Source: Selenomonadales bacterium
Lineage (GTDB): Bacteria > Bacillota > UBA994
Assembly: GCA_018335585.1 (NCBI GenBank)
Contig: JAGXRZ010000010.1
Location: 28,415 to 92,414, forward strand
DNA length: 64,000 nucleotides
Reading direction: 5' to 3'
A model generated the notes under the pieces. That model had not been told where the DNA came from. It worked only from the letters and a program-made list of their open reading frames with translations, and did not search any database. This document shows positions 17,564-26,227 of the stretch, piece after piece. Both the position numbers and the translations under genes were made by a program. Position 1 is the first letter of the stretch. Each line of letters begins with the position of its first letter.

Positions 17564-18709
17564 ATGGGAAGTAGAGCCAAATTCGTTGTGGCGCTCTTGC
17601 TGGTGATTTCGGTGATGACAGGCAGTGCAGAAGCCCTGGCCATTAACAGCCCACGGGCCGTACTTGTCACGCCTGAACGAGCAGAAGCCCTCTGGAGCAG
17701 AGCGGCCACAGCCCGCCACGCCCCGGCAAGCTTAACTAAGGTGCTGACAACCGTCTTAGCCGTTGAGTCCGGCAGGCTACATGAGCAAGTCGTGATTAGC
17801 CCTCGCGCCGCGGCCGTAGGCGGTTCTGCACTGCATGTGCGCGCGGGTGAAAAATACACTCTGCGCGAACTGGTCTATGCCGCCATGCTAATCAGCGCTA
17901 ATGACGCGTCAGCCGCCATTGCCGAGCACTTAGGTGGTAGCCTCGCCGGGTTTACGGCGATGATGAACACAAGGGCGGCGGAGCTTGGCATGACTAACTC
18001 GCGGTTCGCCAATGCGCACGGACTACCTGACCGTGAGCAGTTTTCCACAGCGGGGGATTTAGCTCGCCTGGGGTTGCATGCGGCTACCCTGCCTGAGTTT
18101 CTTGCGATTGCAGGACGGGAACGCTTTACGCTAGCTAACGGACGGGTCCTAATAAACCAAAACAGGCTGCTTGGGACCCTCCCGGGAGTAGTAGGAGGTA
18201 AGACCGGCTTTACAGATGAAGCAGGGCAATGCCTGCTCCTCATTGCCAAACGCGACAACCTTACCTTAGTTAGTGTGGTCTTGGGTGCCCAGGGCGCAGA
18301 AATGTGGTCTGACAGCACGGCCCTCATGGAGCATGGGTTTGCTGGCTTCCTGCGCGAGGTTCTCATTCGCGGCAGACAGACGCTCGGCGTCATAGATATC
18401 CCACTGGCGGGGCAAGTGCTCTTAGTGGCAGAGCGCGAGCTAACCCGCACGATTGCCCGTGCCGAACGAGGGGAGTATAATACTGAGCTTAGGGTACTGC
18501 CACGCCTGTTCCCACCATTGCGCCCCGGCGCGAAGCTAGGCGAGGTGGTTGTTACGCAGGGAGAGCAAGAGATTGGGCGCGTGAACATTACCGTGCCGAC
18601 CCATATTCCCCTATTAACTTCCACTCGCGCCTTAGGAATCGCCGGTGCGGTTAGCCTGGGCCTTGCCCTAAAGGTACTGATGCGGAGGCGAAGAAAGTGC
18701 AGAAAGTGA
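17564..18709 (+). CDS. D-alanyl-D-alanine carboxypeptidase (S11), first copy
   Basis: Serine D,D-carboxypeptidase that trims the terminal D-Ala of peptidoglycan stem peptides outside the membrane. Of 381 residues, the first 25 form a signal peptide. The SxxK motif is in PASLTKVL near residue 55, SxN in SANDAS near residue 113 and KTG in VGGKTGFTDEAG near residue 213. The C-terminal part has the beta-rich PBP5_C-like domain and a terminal hydrophobic stretch followed by basic residues, as in membrane-anchored members. The ATG behind AAGGAG was chosen over an upstream one without a ribosome site. It overlaps ddl by 13 bases. Confidence 0.9.
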   Translation: MGSRAKFVVALLLVISVMTGSAEALAINSPRAVLVTPERAEALWSRAATARHAPASLTKVLTTVLAVESGRLHEQVVISPRAAAVGGSALHVRAGEKYTLRELVYAAMLISANDASAAIAEHLGGSLAGFTAMMNTRAAELGMTNSRFANAHGLPDREQFSTAGDLARLGLHAATLPEFLAIAGRERFTLANGRVLINQNRLLGTLPGVVGGKTGFTDEAGQCLLLIAKRDNLTLVSVVLGAQGAEMWSDSTALMEHGFAGFLREVLIRGRQTLGVIDIPLAGQVLLVAERELTRTIARAERGEYNTELRVLPRLFPPLRPGAKLGEVVVTQGEQEIGRVNITVPTHIPLLTSTRALGIAGAVSLGLALKVLMRRRRKCRK

Positions 18710-19752
18710 TAGTCCTCTTTGGTGGTCGCTCTGCCGAACACGAGGTTTCCGTCCGGTCGGCTGCTTCAGTGCTGGCAGCTTTAGACGTCACTCGTTACGT
18801 GGCCCTGCCTGTGGGCATCAGTAAGTGCGGGCGCTGGCAAGCCGGGCTAGACCCCCGCTCTATCTTGGCGGCAAACGAAACAGCCGTACCCGAGCCGCAT
18901 GGCGACGAGTATATGGGCCCTATCGCCCGCATTCTGGCGCAGGCGGACGTCATTTTCCCCGTACTCCATGGGCCTTTTGGGGAGGATGGCAGTATGCAGG
19001 GCTTGTTCGAGGTAGTTGACAAGCCTTATGTCGGCTCAGGCGTGACTGCCTCGGCCTTAGGTATGGACAAGGTGTTTCAAAAGACACTGTATCGCTGTGC
19101 AGGTCTTCCGGTAGTAGACTTTGTCTGGTGCTCGCGCAAAGTATATACAGGGGAACCGGATGCGTTCCACCTAGAGGTAGAACAAGCAGTAGGCTTCCCG
19201 TGCTTTGTCAAACCGGCCAACATGGGCTCGAGCGTTGGCATTAATAAGGCCAACAACCGCGACGAGCTCAGGCAAGCCATCGCGGTAGCCTTGCGTTACG
19301 ACAATAAAGTAATGGTGGAGCGGGCCGTTAAGGGACGCGAAATTGAGTGCAGCGTGCTGGGGAACGAGGATTTAAGTAGTTCGTTGCCCGGTGAGATAGT
19401 GCCAAGCGGGGAGTTTTACGATTACACCGCCAAGTACTTGCAACCATCTACTCTGCATGTGCGGGCGGAGCTTTTGCCCGAGCAAACTCACCGTGTAAGA
19501 GAACTGGCGATGCGCGCGCATGAGCTTCTCGGCTGTGCCGGCCTCTCCCGCGTAGACTTTTTCTTACTAGAAGACGGCACCGTCTACGTGAATGAACTCA
19601 ACACCATGCCCGGCTTTACGAGTATCAGTATGTACCCTAAGATGTGGGAGGCTTCCGGCCTGCCTTACACCGAGCTAATCACCCGCCTCATCGAACTAGC
19701 CTTTGCCAGACACCGGGATGGGTGCAGGATTTCCGTCGACTATCGCGAATAG
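18697..19752 (+). CDS. ddl: D-alanine--D-alanine ligase
   Basis: ATP-grasp ligase making the D-Ala-D-Ala dipeptide for cell wall precursors, 351 residues. VIVLFGGRSAEHEVSVRSA at the N-terminus, HGPFGEDGSMQGL near residue 91, VKPANMGSSVGINKA near residue 170 and the metal-binding NELNTMPGFTSISMYPKM near residue 290 are family signatures. Starting with GTG inside the previous carboxypeptidase gene, it pairs synthesis and trimming of the same dipeptide in one operon. Confidence 0.95.
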   Translation: MQKVIVLFGGRSAEHEVSVRSAASVLAALDVTRYVALPVGISKCGRWQAGLDPRSILAANETAVPEPHGDEYMGPIARILAQADVIFPVLHGPFGEDGSMQGLFEVVDKPYVGSGVTASALGMDKVFQKTLYRCAGLPVVDFVWCSRKVYTGEPDAFHLEVEQAVGFPCFVKPANMGSSVGINKANNRDELRQAIAVALRYDNKVMVERAVKGREIECSVLGNEDLSSSLPGEIVPSGEFYDYTAKYLQPSTLHVRAELLPEQTHRVRELAMRAHELLGCAGLSRVDFFLLEDGTVYVNELNTMPGFTSISMYPKMWEASGLPYTELITRLIELAFARHRDGCRISVDYRE

Positions 19753-19783
19753 GAGCACATTGAGATTACGTGGGAGGTGCGTT

Positions 19784-20995
19784 ATGAGTTTATCCCTATC
19801 GCGGCGCGGGCTTCAGATTCCTGCGTCGCCTATCCGCAAGCTGGTACCGTTCGCGGACGAAGCTAAGAGCCGCGGCACGAAGGTGTACCATTTAAACATC
19901 GGACAGCCGGACATCGAAACGCCGGCTGAGATGTGGGACAAGATCAAGAACTACGACGAAAAGGTGTTAGCCTACGGCCCTTCTAACGGTCTCCTGGAGT
20001 TTCGCAAGGGGCTCGCGCAGTACTACGCACGCTTCGGTGTTAATGTCTCCCCGGCCGAGATTATCGTGACGACCGGTGGCAGCGAAGCCCTGCTGTTTGC
20101 GATGCTCGCTACGTGCGATGCGGGCGACGAAGTCTTAGTGCCTGAGCCCTTCTATGCAAACTACAACGGATTTGCGGTTTATGGCGACATCAAGGTAGTG
20201 CCGGTAACAGCACAGGCTGAGGACGGGTTTAGGCTGCCGTGTAAATCGCGCTTTGTCGAGAAGATTACCCCACGCACTAAAGCCATCTTGCTTAGTAACC
20301 CCGGCAACCCAACCGGTGTTGTCTATACCCAGGGCGAGCTAGAAGTATTGGCAACACTCGCGCGTGAGCACGACCTCTACATCATTGCCGACGAAGTCTA
20401 TCGTGAGTTTGTCTACGACGGGGAACGGTATACGAGCATAATGTCTCTGCCCGGCATTGACCAGCATGCCATTATTGCCGACAGCATCAGCAAGCGCTTT
20501 AGTGCCTGCGGTGCGCGCATCGGCAATGTCGTGAGCAAGAATAAGCAGCTGATGGACTCGATTATGAAGTTTGCGCAAGCGCGCCTATGCCCGCCGACAC
20601 TCGAACAAATCGGTGCCGTCGGGGCTCTCAGTGTGCCTGATTCTTATTTCGAAGCAGTTTTGACGGAGTACCAGGAACGCCGCAACATAGTCTATAACGG
20701 GATTATGCAAATCGAGGGCGCCGTATGCAAGCCTCCCAAGGGAGCCTTCTATGTCATCGCCAAGTTACCTATCGACGACGGGGATGCTTTCGCGGAGTGG
20801 ATGCTAAGCAGCTTTTCCTTAGATGGGGCGACTACCATGGTCGCGCCTGCCGCCGGGTTCTATGCCACAGAGGGGTTGGGTCGGGATGAGGTTCGCTTGG
20901 CCTACGTCTTAAACACCGACGATTTAAAACACGCCATGCAGATACTTGCCGCGGGTGTAAAGGAGTACAGAGCGAAAGTAATGCGCGTGAACTAA
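19784..20995 (+). CDS. Pyridoxal-phosphate aminotransferase, class I/II
   Basis: Fold-type I aminotransferase of 403 residues, aspartate/aromatic transaminase-like. NIGQPDIETPAEM near residue 38, YGPSNGLLEFRKGLAQYY near residue 64, LSNPGNPTGVVY near residue 169, and the Schiff-base lysine in DSISKRFSACGARIGN near residue 232 are visible. The start is ATG behind GGGAGG. It may provide D-Ala/L-amino acid precursors next to ddl, but the substrate cannot be read from the sequence. Confidence 0.88.
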   Translation: MSLSLSRRGLQIPASPIRKLVPFADEAKSRGTKVYHLNIGQPDIETPAEMWDKIKNYDEKVLAYGPSNGLLEFRKGLAQYYARFGVNVSPAEIIVTTGGSEALLFAMLATCDAGDEVLVPEPFYANYNGFAVYGDIKVVPVTAQAEDGFRLPCKSRFVEKITPRTKAILLSNPGNPTGVVYTQGELEVLATLAREHDLYIIADEVYREFVYDGERYTSIMSLPGIDQHAIIADSISKRFSACGARIGNVVSKNKQLMDSIMKFAQARLCPPTLEQIGAVGALSVPDSYFEAVLTEYQERRNIVYNGIMQIEGAVCKPPKGAFYVIAKLPIDDGDAFAEWMLSSFSLDGATTMVAPAAGFYATEGLGRDEVRLAYVLNTDDLKHAMQILAAGVKEYRAKVMRVN

Positions 20996-21064
20996 GCCGT
21001 TCTAGCCCCCGCCTTGGCGGCATACGCTGTATTAAACAGTGTTGGCGCCAAGGAGGGGAATGGC

Positions 21065-21310
21065 GTGTGGGTGGTGACGGTTGGTCCCTTCCGGGGGAAG
21101 CGGGCGCGTACCGCGAAGATTCTAGGCATGGCCGCGCTCTTGATTTTGCTGACTGCTCTCTTGTGGCAGGCGCTTGATGTAGTGTTGGCACCGACGCCGC
21201 CTCCCCACCCGGTTGTGGGTACCGGCGCAGGTGCGGAAGAACCCCTAGTCGAGACGGTGTTTCAGCGCATACTCACACATCTGCGCAACTGGTATACCGA
21301 CGGCTTTTGA
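21065..21310 (+). CDS. Small single-span membrane protein before xerD (possible YqzK/DUF4227)
   Basis: A predicted 81-residue protein that begins with GTG behind AAGGAGGGG. It has a basic N-terminus (RGKRARTAK), one hydrophobic segment (residues ~20-37), a Pro/Gly-rich linker and a C-terminus LRNWYTDGF. Bacillus has a small membrane protein of the DUF4227 family (YqzK) exactly upstream of xerD, and this is a positional match; sequence similarity is too short to judge by eye. The ribosome site lies in the right arm of an inverted repeat at 21012-21053. Confidence 0.55.
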   Translation: MWVVTVGPFRGKRARTAKILGMAALLILLTALLWQALDVVLAPTPPPHPVVGTGAGAEEPLVETVFQRILTHLRNWYTDGF

Positions 21311-21334
21311 CCCCTGTTTAGGGGGTCTTTGTTT
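21309..21334 (+). terminator. Possible terminator between the small membrane gene and xerD
   Basis: Stem GACCCC / GGGGTC with a TGTTTA(G) loop and a TTTGTTT tail. It overlaps the stop codon of the small gene. The stem is short, so it may only be partial. Confidence 0.5.
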
Positions 21335-21402
21335 ATCTAGGGGAAGGAATTGCTCGCTCTGTGTGGAATACTAAGAGAGAGACTATTCTTAAGGGGAACG
21401 TT

Positions 21403-22290
21403 ATGGAACAGCATATTGAGGACTACCTAGACTACCTGGGGCTAGAGCGAGGACTAGCCGAGAACACGCTCGAGTCTTACGGCAGGGACCTCCGCCAGTT
21501 CTCTCGCTTCGTCAGCACTCACTACGCCAAATCATGGGAGACTCTGGAGCGCGGCCAGATATTGCTCTACCTCGACAGTCTAAAGCGACAGGGGAAGTCT
21601 GCTGCTACGGTCTCGCGCAGCTTAGCTTCGATTCGTTCCTTTTTCCGCTTCTTAAACAGGGAGGGGACACTTCCTGCCGACCCGGCGGCCCACTTGGACA
21701 CGCCTAAAATCGAGAAGCGGTTGCCTCGGGTCTTGAGCACTTCTGAAGTCGAGACGCTCCTTCTCCGACCCACACTCTCCACTCCGTCAGCCCTGCGGGA
21801 CCGCGCTATGCTTGAAGTCCTTTATGCCACAGGCATTCGCGTTTCCGAACTTGTTTCGCTGCAGGTCGCAGACGTCAACCTGTCCGCAGGTTTCATCAAG
21901 TGCACAGGCAAGGGCGGGAAAGAGCGCATGGTGCCGCTAGGGTCTGTGGCCATTAAGGCCGTAGACAGCTACTTGGTCATGGGGCGGCCCCAGTTAATTC
22001 GCTCGCGCGAAGTACGGTCCTTATTTGTCAACCATCACGGGCGGCAGATGACGCGGCAAGGGTTTTGGAAGCTCCTTAAGAAGCGAGTCAGAGAGACAGG
22101 TATGGAGGCCGATGTGTCGCCGCATACACTCAGGCATTCCTTTGCCACACATTTACTGGAGAACGGTGCTGACTTGAGAGCCGTACAGGAAATGTTAGGG
22201 CACGCCGATATAAGTACAACTCAGATCTACACTCACGTTACGCGCACGCGTTTGCGCGAGATTTACGACAAGGCTCACCCGCGGGCCTGA
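21403..22290 (+). CDS. xerD: Site-specific tyrosine recombinase XerD
   Basis: Tyrosine recombinase that, with XerC, resolves chromosome dimers at dif. The 295 residues show an N-terminal SAM-like DNA-binding domain (ENTLESYGRDLRQF near residue 22) and the catalytic domain with Arg in YATGIRVSELVSL, His-x-x-Arg in SPHTLRHSFATHLLENGADL, then LGHADISTTQIYTHV containing the His and the nucleophile Tyr near residue 276. The chosen ATG follows AAGGGGA. The order xerD-deoB-phosphorylase-dacF is the same as in Bacillus, which favours XerD over a phage integrase. Confidence 0.93.
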   Translation: MEQHIEDYLDYLGLERGLAENTLESYGRDLRQFSRFVSTHYAKSWETLERGQILLYLDSLKRQGKSAATVSRSLASIRSFFRFLNREGTLPADPAAHLDTPKIEKRLPRVLSTSEVETLLLRPTLSTPSALRDRAMLEVLYATGIRVSELVSLQVADVNLSAGFIKCTGKGGKERMVPLGSVAIKAVDSYLVMGRPQLIRSREVRSLFVNHHGRQMTRQGFWKLLKKRVRETGMEADVSPHTLRHSFATHLLENGADLRAVQEMLGHADISTTQIYTHVTRTRLREIYDKAHPRA

Positions 22291-22306
22291 GGCAGGAGGC
22301 TACCGG

Positions 22307-23482
22307 ATGCACACGACCGTCGTCTTGATTGTGCTAGATAGTGTAGGCATTGGGGCTCTGCCCGATGCCGACCGCTACGGAGACCTTGGCAGCAGTACGC
22401 TGCGAAGCGTACTGGACTACAACCAGTCTCTGACACTACCTAACCTCACCGCGCTTGGTATGGGGTCCATTCTTCCCCATCCCAGGCTTGTTTCATTATG
22501 CCCGCCGCTGGGTGCTTTCGGCCGGGGCATGACAGCCTCTCCCGCCAAAGACACCATTACGGGGCACTGGGAGATGGCCGGAATCGTCTTAGAACACCCC
22601 TTCCGCACTTTCCCCGACGGGTTTCCGCCTGCCGTCGTACAGGCCCTCGGCGAGCGCACTGGCAGGCAGTTCTTAGGCAACGTGGCTGCTTCCGGCACCG
22701 AAATTATCCGCGACTTCGGTCGCGAGCATCAGCTTACCGGAGCGCCCATCTTGTACACGTCGGCGGACAGCGTAATGCAGATTGCCGCGCACGAGGCCGC
22801 TTTGCCGCTCGCGGAGCTCTACCACATTTGCCAAGTTGCGCGGGAACTGATGCAAGGCGAGCTCAATGTGGCGCGAATTATTGCGCGGCCCTTTACCGGC
22901 GAGTGGCCCTATGTCCGCACGCCTAACCGCCGCGATTTCGCCGTGGCTCCGCCTGGGCAGACTATGCTTGACATTATCGCGAACAGCGGCATGCCGGTCA
23001 TCGGTATCGGCAAAATTTGCGATATCTACGCGGGGCGCGGTCCCACGCGGTGCTTAAAAACCAAAAGTAACAGCGAGGGCATGGCACTGACAGAGAGTGT
23101 CTACCGCGGAGCGCCGGGCGGACTTGTGTTCACCAACTTGGTTGACTATGATCAGCTCTACGGCCACCGCAATGACGCGGTCGGCTACGGACGTGCGCTC
23201 AAGGAGTTTGACGACTGGTTAGGCGGGTTTTTGCCCACACTTGGGCCAAGCGACTATCTAATTCTGGCCGCAGACCACGGCTGTGACCCGCTGTATGCCG
23301 GGACGGACCATACGCGTGAGTATGTCCCCATCCTCGCTTACTCTAAAGCCATGAAGTCAGGCCGGTGTATCGGCGACCGGACGACGTTAGCAGACATTGG
23401 CGCTACCATTCTTGATGTGTTAGGGTTTAGCGAGCGCCTCGCCGGAACTTCGTTTCGCGCGGCAGGGGAGGTTTTGCCGTGA
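22307..23482 (+). CDS. deoB: Phosphopentomutase
   Basis: Alkaline-phosphatase-superfamily enzyme that interconverts ribose/deoxyribose 1- and 5-phosphates in nucleoside salvage. The 391-residue protein has the metal ligands in VLIVLDSVGIGALPDA at the N-terminus, the phospho-acceptor Thr in SPAKDTITGHWEMAG near residue 84, IGKICDIYAGRG near residue 232, and AADHGCDPLYAGTDHTREYVP near residue 322. ATG follows AGGAGG. The following phosphorylase delivers the pentose 1-phosphate it uses. Confidence 0.96.
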   Translation: MHTTVVLIVLDSVGIGALPDADRYGDLGSSTLRSVLDYNQSLTLPNLTALGMGSILPHPRLVSLCPPLGAFGRGMTASPAKDTITGHWEMAGIVLEHPFRTFPDGFPPAVVQALGERTGRQFLGNVAASGTEIIRDFGREHQLTGAPILYTSADSVMQIAAHEAALPLAELYHICQVARELMQGELNVARIIARPFTGEWPYVRTPNRRDFAVAPPGQTMLDIIANSGMPVIGIGKICDIYAGRGPTRCLKTKSNSEGMALTESVYRGAPGGLVFTNLVDYDQLYGHRNDAVGYGRALKEFDDWLGGFLPTLGPSDYLILAADHGCDPLYAGTDHTREYVPILAYSKAMKSGRCIGDRTTLADIGATILDVLGFSERLAGTSFRAAGEVLP

Positions 23483-24765
23483 AGATGTACGACATCATCA
23501 AGAAGAAACGCGACGGACAGGAACTTAGCGCCGCCGAGATTGCCTATGTGGTAAACGGAGCAGTAAGCGGCGGTGTTCCGGATTATCAGCTGACGGCGCT
23601 ACTTATGGCCGTCTACTTTAAGGGCATGAGTGAAAGGGAGACGGCAGAGCTCACTACTGCTATTGCCGCGTCGGGTGCACAGATCTCTTTAGGACTGCCA
23701 AAAGCCGTGGACAAGCATTCTACCGGCGGCGTCGGCGACACAGCTACTCTAATTGTAGCTCCCGTGGTCGCGGCATGCGGCGTTCCCGTGGCTAAGATGA
23801 CCGGGCGGGGCCTCGGGCACACCGGGGGCACAGTCGACAAGCTCGAAAGCATCAGCGGCTTTTCCTGTGTCCTCACACCGGAGCAGTTTAAGGCGCAAGT
23901 AGCGCGGGTCGGCCTGGCGCTTATATCCCCCTCGGCCGAGTTAGCGCCGGCAGACAAAGTGCTCTATGCCTTGCGCGATGTCACCGCTACGGTGGAAAGC
24001 ATACCGCTTATTGCCACTTCAATCATGAGCAAGAAAATCGCCGCCGGTGCTACCCACATTGTGCTCGATGTTAAGTACGGGCGCGGCGCCTTCATGCAGG
24101 AACGCCTCGCTGCCGAAGCGCTCGCCACCGCCATGGTAGATATTGGTAGGAGGGTAGGGCGACCGACTACGGCCCTCTTGACGAGCATGGATGCGCCGTT
24201 AGGCAATGCTATCGGCAATGCCCTAGAGATTAAGGAGGCGCTCGCGGTGCTCGCGGGCAGCGGCGGCTCGCCTGACTTAAAGACGGTAGCGCTGGCGGTA
24301 GCGTGCGAGATGGTGCTGCACTATTATCCTGAACTTAGCCACGCTGACGCAGAGCGCAAGGTAGGCGAAGCGCTAGACTCAGGTGCCGCCATGAAGAAAT
24401 TCGCCGAGGTAGTCGCCGCGCAGGGCGGGGACTTAACGCAGCCGCTCCCTGTCGCGGGCTTCTCGCGCACAGTTACTGCCCAAGCGGCGGGATTCATTAC
24501 CGCAATTGACCCACTCGCCCTAGGCGGCCTTGCGGTCGACCTCGGTGCAGGGCGCCGCAAAAAGGACGATGTAATCGATTACGGCGCGGGGATAGTTCTA
24601 CACGTTAGGGTAGGAACTCGCGTAGCCCTCGGTCAACCTTTGTTGACTGCGTACGCAGCGGAGCCTATCTCCTCGGCGACAGCTCACGCTTTGCGTGATG
24701 CCATTAGCATCGGGGACAAACATGTCAACCCGCCTGCTCTGATTTTGAAGACGCTAGGGGTGTGA
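23479..24765 (+). CDS. pdp: Pyrimidine-nucleoside phosphorylase
   Basis: Cleaves uridine, thymidine or deoxyuridine with phosphate to base and pentose 1-phosphate. The 428 residues begin MYDIIKKKRDGQELS; the phosphate site KHSTGGVGDTATLIVAP is near residue 78, and MTGRGLGHTGGTVDKLESI near residue 107 is the family signature. The GTG start overlaps the deoB stop by four bases. In Bacillus a purine phosphorylase gene occupies the comparable place before dacF. Repeat island 3 follows the stop at once. Confidence 0.94.
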   Translation: MKMYDIIKKKRDGQELSAAEIAYVVNGAVSGGVPDYQLTALLMAVYFKGMSERETAELTTAIAASGAQISLGLPKAVDKHSTGGVGDTATLIVAPVVAACGVPVAKMTGRGLGHTGGTVDKLESISGFSCVLTPEQFKAQVARVGLALISPSAELAPADKVLYALRDVTATVESIPLIATSIMSKKIAAGATHIVLDVKYGRGAFMQERLAAEALATAMVDIGRRVGRPTTALLTSMDAPLGNAIGNALEIKEALAVLAGSGGSPDLKTVALAVACEMVLHYYPELSHADAERKVGEALDSGAAMKKFAEVVAAQGGDLTQPLPVAGFSRTVTAQAAGFITAIDPLALGGLAVDLGAGRRKKDDVIDYGAGIVLHVRVGTRVALGQPLLTAYAAEPISSATAHALRDAISIGDKHVNPPALILKTLGV

Positions 24766-24768
24766 GTC

Positions 24769-24923
24769 GCTTGTCGCTTGTCCCTTGTCGCTTGGGGAGA
24801 GGGCACTCAGCGCGGTTAGGCGTTAGTCTTTAGTCTTTAGGCGTTAGAAGAGCTTTGAGCTGTGAGCGGTGAGCCGCACTTCCTCCGTTCCACTGAGCAC
24901 GAAGCACGAAGCACGAAGAACGG
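24769..24923 (-). repeat. Heptamer mosaic island 3 (inverted orientation)
   Basis: Read on the plus strand it has CTTGTCG/CTTGTCC units (from 24772), GTTAGGC/GTTAGTC/TTTAGTC units (24815-24850), GCTGTGA/GCGGTGA, and GCACGAA repeated three times (24899-24919). On the minus strand this corresponds to the order and motifs of islands 1 and 2, including the 15-base block GCTCTTCTAACGCCT (24839-24853, minus), also at 10078-10092 plus. It follows the pyrimidine phosphorylase stop and precedes dacF. The remaining bases to 24979 hold an AT-rich run and the dacF ribosome site. Confidence 0.85.
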
Positions 24924-24979
24924 AATTAAAAGCCCCTCGCTTGGCAAAGCTATGAAAAACATGCCAAGGAGGCTCCCCG

Positions 24980-26143
24980 ATGCGAAGGATGTTTCTGCGC
25001 AGTACTGCCGCCGCCATGTGCTTTGTGCTCACGCTTTGCACAGCCGGCTATGCCTCTGTCAGCGTACCCGCACTTGCTTTAGAGCAAGCGCTGCGGGCGC
25101 AAGCGGCTTTGCTTATGGACGCCAACACGGGAACCGTGTTGTTGGCGCGTAACGAGCATGCGGCCAGACCGGTTGCCAGCCTGACCAAGCTGATGACGAT
25201 GTTACTCGTTTTTGAGGCCGAGACCGCCGGCCGCATTAAATGGGAAGATAGAGTCACAGTCAGCGCACACGCCGCCGGTTTTGGCGGTTCGCAGATTTGG
25301 CTGGAAGCAGGGGAGACACTAACTCTCGAGGAGCTGTTTCTCTCGGTCGCCATCGAGTCGGCTAACGACAGCGCGGTGGCTTTGGCGGAGTTTGTGGCGG
25401 GCAGTGAAGAGAGCTTTGTCGCCCTGATGAATGAGCGCGCCGGAGAGCTTGGCATGGCCAATACTCGCTTTACCAGTGCCACCGGCTTAGACATTGGTAC
25501 GCCTCACTCCAGCGCCATGGACATGGCGCTCCTGTCACGGGAAGTTCTGCGTCACCCACGCGTGCACGAGTTTGTAACCATCAGAACGCATACGCTTGAA
25601 CGTGCCCGCACTAGGACGATACTGACAAATACTAACCGCGAGCTTTTGGCGACTTACCTAGGCTACGATGGCTTAAAGACGGGCTGGACAAGGTTGGCCG
25701 GGCATAATTTGGCTTCGACCGCCAAGCGCGGTGAGTTGCGCTTAATAGCGGTAGTGCTTGGTGCCGCCTCTGCGGCGGAGCGGCGGAGCGACATTGTGAG
25801 ACTCCTGGATTTTGGCTTCGCCAATTTCGAAGGGCGCCGAGTAGTCAGGCAGGGTGATAGCGTCGGTGCAGTGCCTGTAGTGAAGGGCTCACGCCAAGTA
25901 GTTGAGGCGGTCGCGGCAAATGACTTCCATTTGCTGCTCGCCAAGGGGCACCGCGCTCCAATCGAGACCAGAACCGAGCTGCTCCGCACCGTCGCTCCGG
26001 TCACGGCGGGGCAAACAGTAGGGCGCTTATGGGCCACGACCGAGGGGCAGGAACCAGCCTACGTCTTGCTGGTAGCCGGAGCGCCGGTGGGGCGAGCCTC
26101 GTGGTGGTTAAACTTTCGGCGCCTGTGGGAGTCCTTACACTGA
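24980..26143 (+). CDS. dacF: D-alanyl-D-alanine carboxypeptidase DacF
   Basis: Forespore-type S11 D,D-carboxypeptidase that lowers cross-linking of spore peptidoglycan. The 387 residues have a signal peptide (residues 1-31), SxxK in VASLTKLM near residue 64, SxN in ESANDSAVAL near residue 128, and KTG in YDGLKTGWT near residue 236. The PBP5_C-like region and a terminal hydrophobic-aromatic segment WWLNFRRLW follow. ATG sits behind AAGGAGG, whose first half lies in the arm of a 7-bp inverted repeat (24940-24946/24962-24968). Its place before spoIIAA is the Bacillus order. Confidence 0.93.
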   Translation: MRRMFLRSTAAAMCFVLTLCTAGYASVSVPALALEQALRAQAALLMDANTGTVLLARNEHAARPVASLTKLMTMLLVFEAETAGRIKWEDRVTVSAHAAGFGGSQIWLEAGETLTLEELFLSVAIESANDSAVALAEFVAGSEESFVALMNERAGELGMANTRFTSATGLDIGTPHSSAMDMALLSREVLRHPRVHEFVTIRTHTLERARTRTILTNTNRELLATYLGYDGLKTGWTRLAGHNLASTAKRGELRLIAVVLGAASAAERRSDIVRLLDFGFANFEGRRVVRQGDSVGAVPVVKGSRQVVEAVAANDFHLLLAKGHRAPIETRTELLRTVAPVTAGQTVGRLWATTEGQEPAYVLLVAGAPVGRASWWLNFRRLWESLH

Positions 26144-26168
26144 GCCTCCGCACGGAGGCTTTTGTTCT
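26143..26168 (+). terminator. Intrinsic terminator after dacF
   Basis: Seven-bp stem AGCCTCC / GGAGGCT with a GCAC loop and a TTTGTTCTTT tail, beginning at the dacF stop. It separates dacF from the SigH promoter of the spoIIA operon, unlike a simple readthrough operon. Confidence 0.75.
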
Positions 26169-26175
26169 TTCCTTA

Positions 26176-26204
26176 GCAGGATTTTGCTGCCATAGGGAGA
26201 ATAA
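26176..26204 (+). promoter_or_regulatory. SigH promoter of the spoIIA operon
   Basis: GCAGGATTT matches RNAGGAWWW at every position, and GGAGAATAA matches RNNGAATWW at every position, with an 11-base spacer, exactly the SigH layout of Bacillus. It lies about 23 bases before the spoIIAA start. No clear Spo0A box is visible next to it, though the Bacillus operon needs Spo0A~P. Confidence 0.8.
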
Positions 26205-26227
26205 TAGCAGCGTGGGGGGATGAAAGT

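Noticed and set aside
24862..25152. Frame starting in repeat island 3 and running into dacF
   Set aside because: Its first half translates heptamer repeats, and the rest is out of frame with dacF, which has a signal peptide and catalytic motifs.
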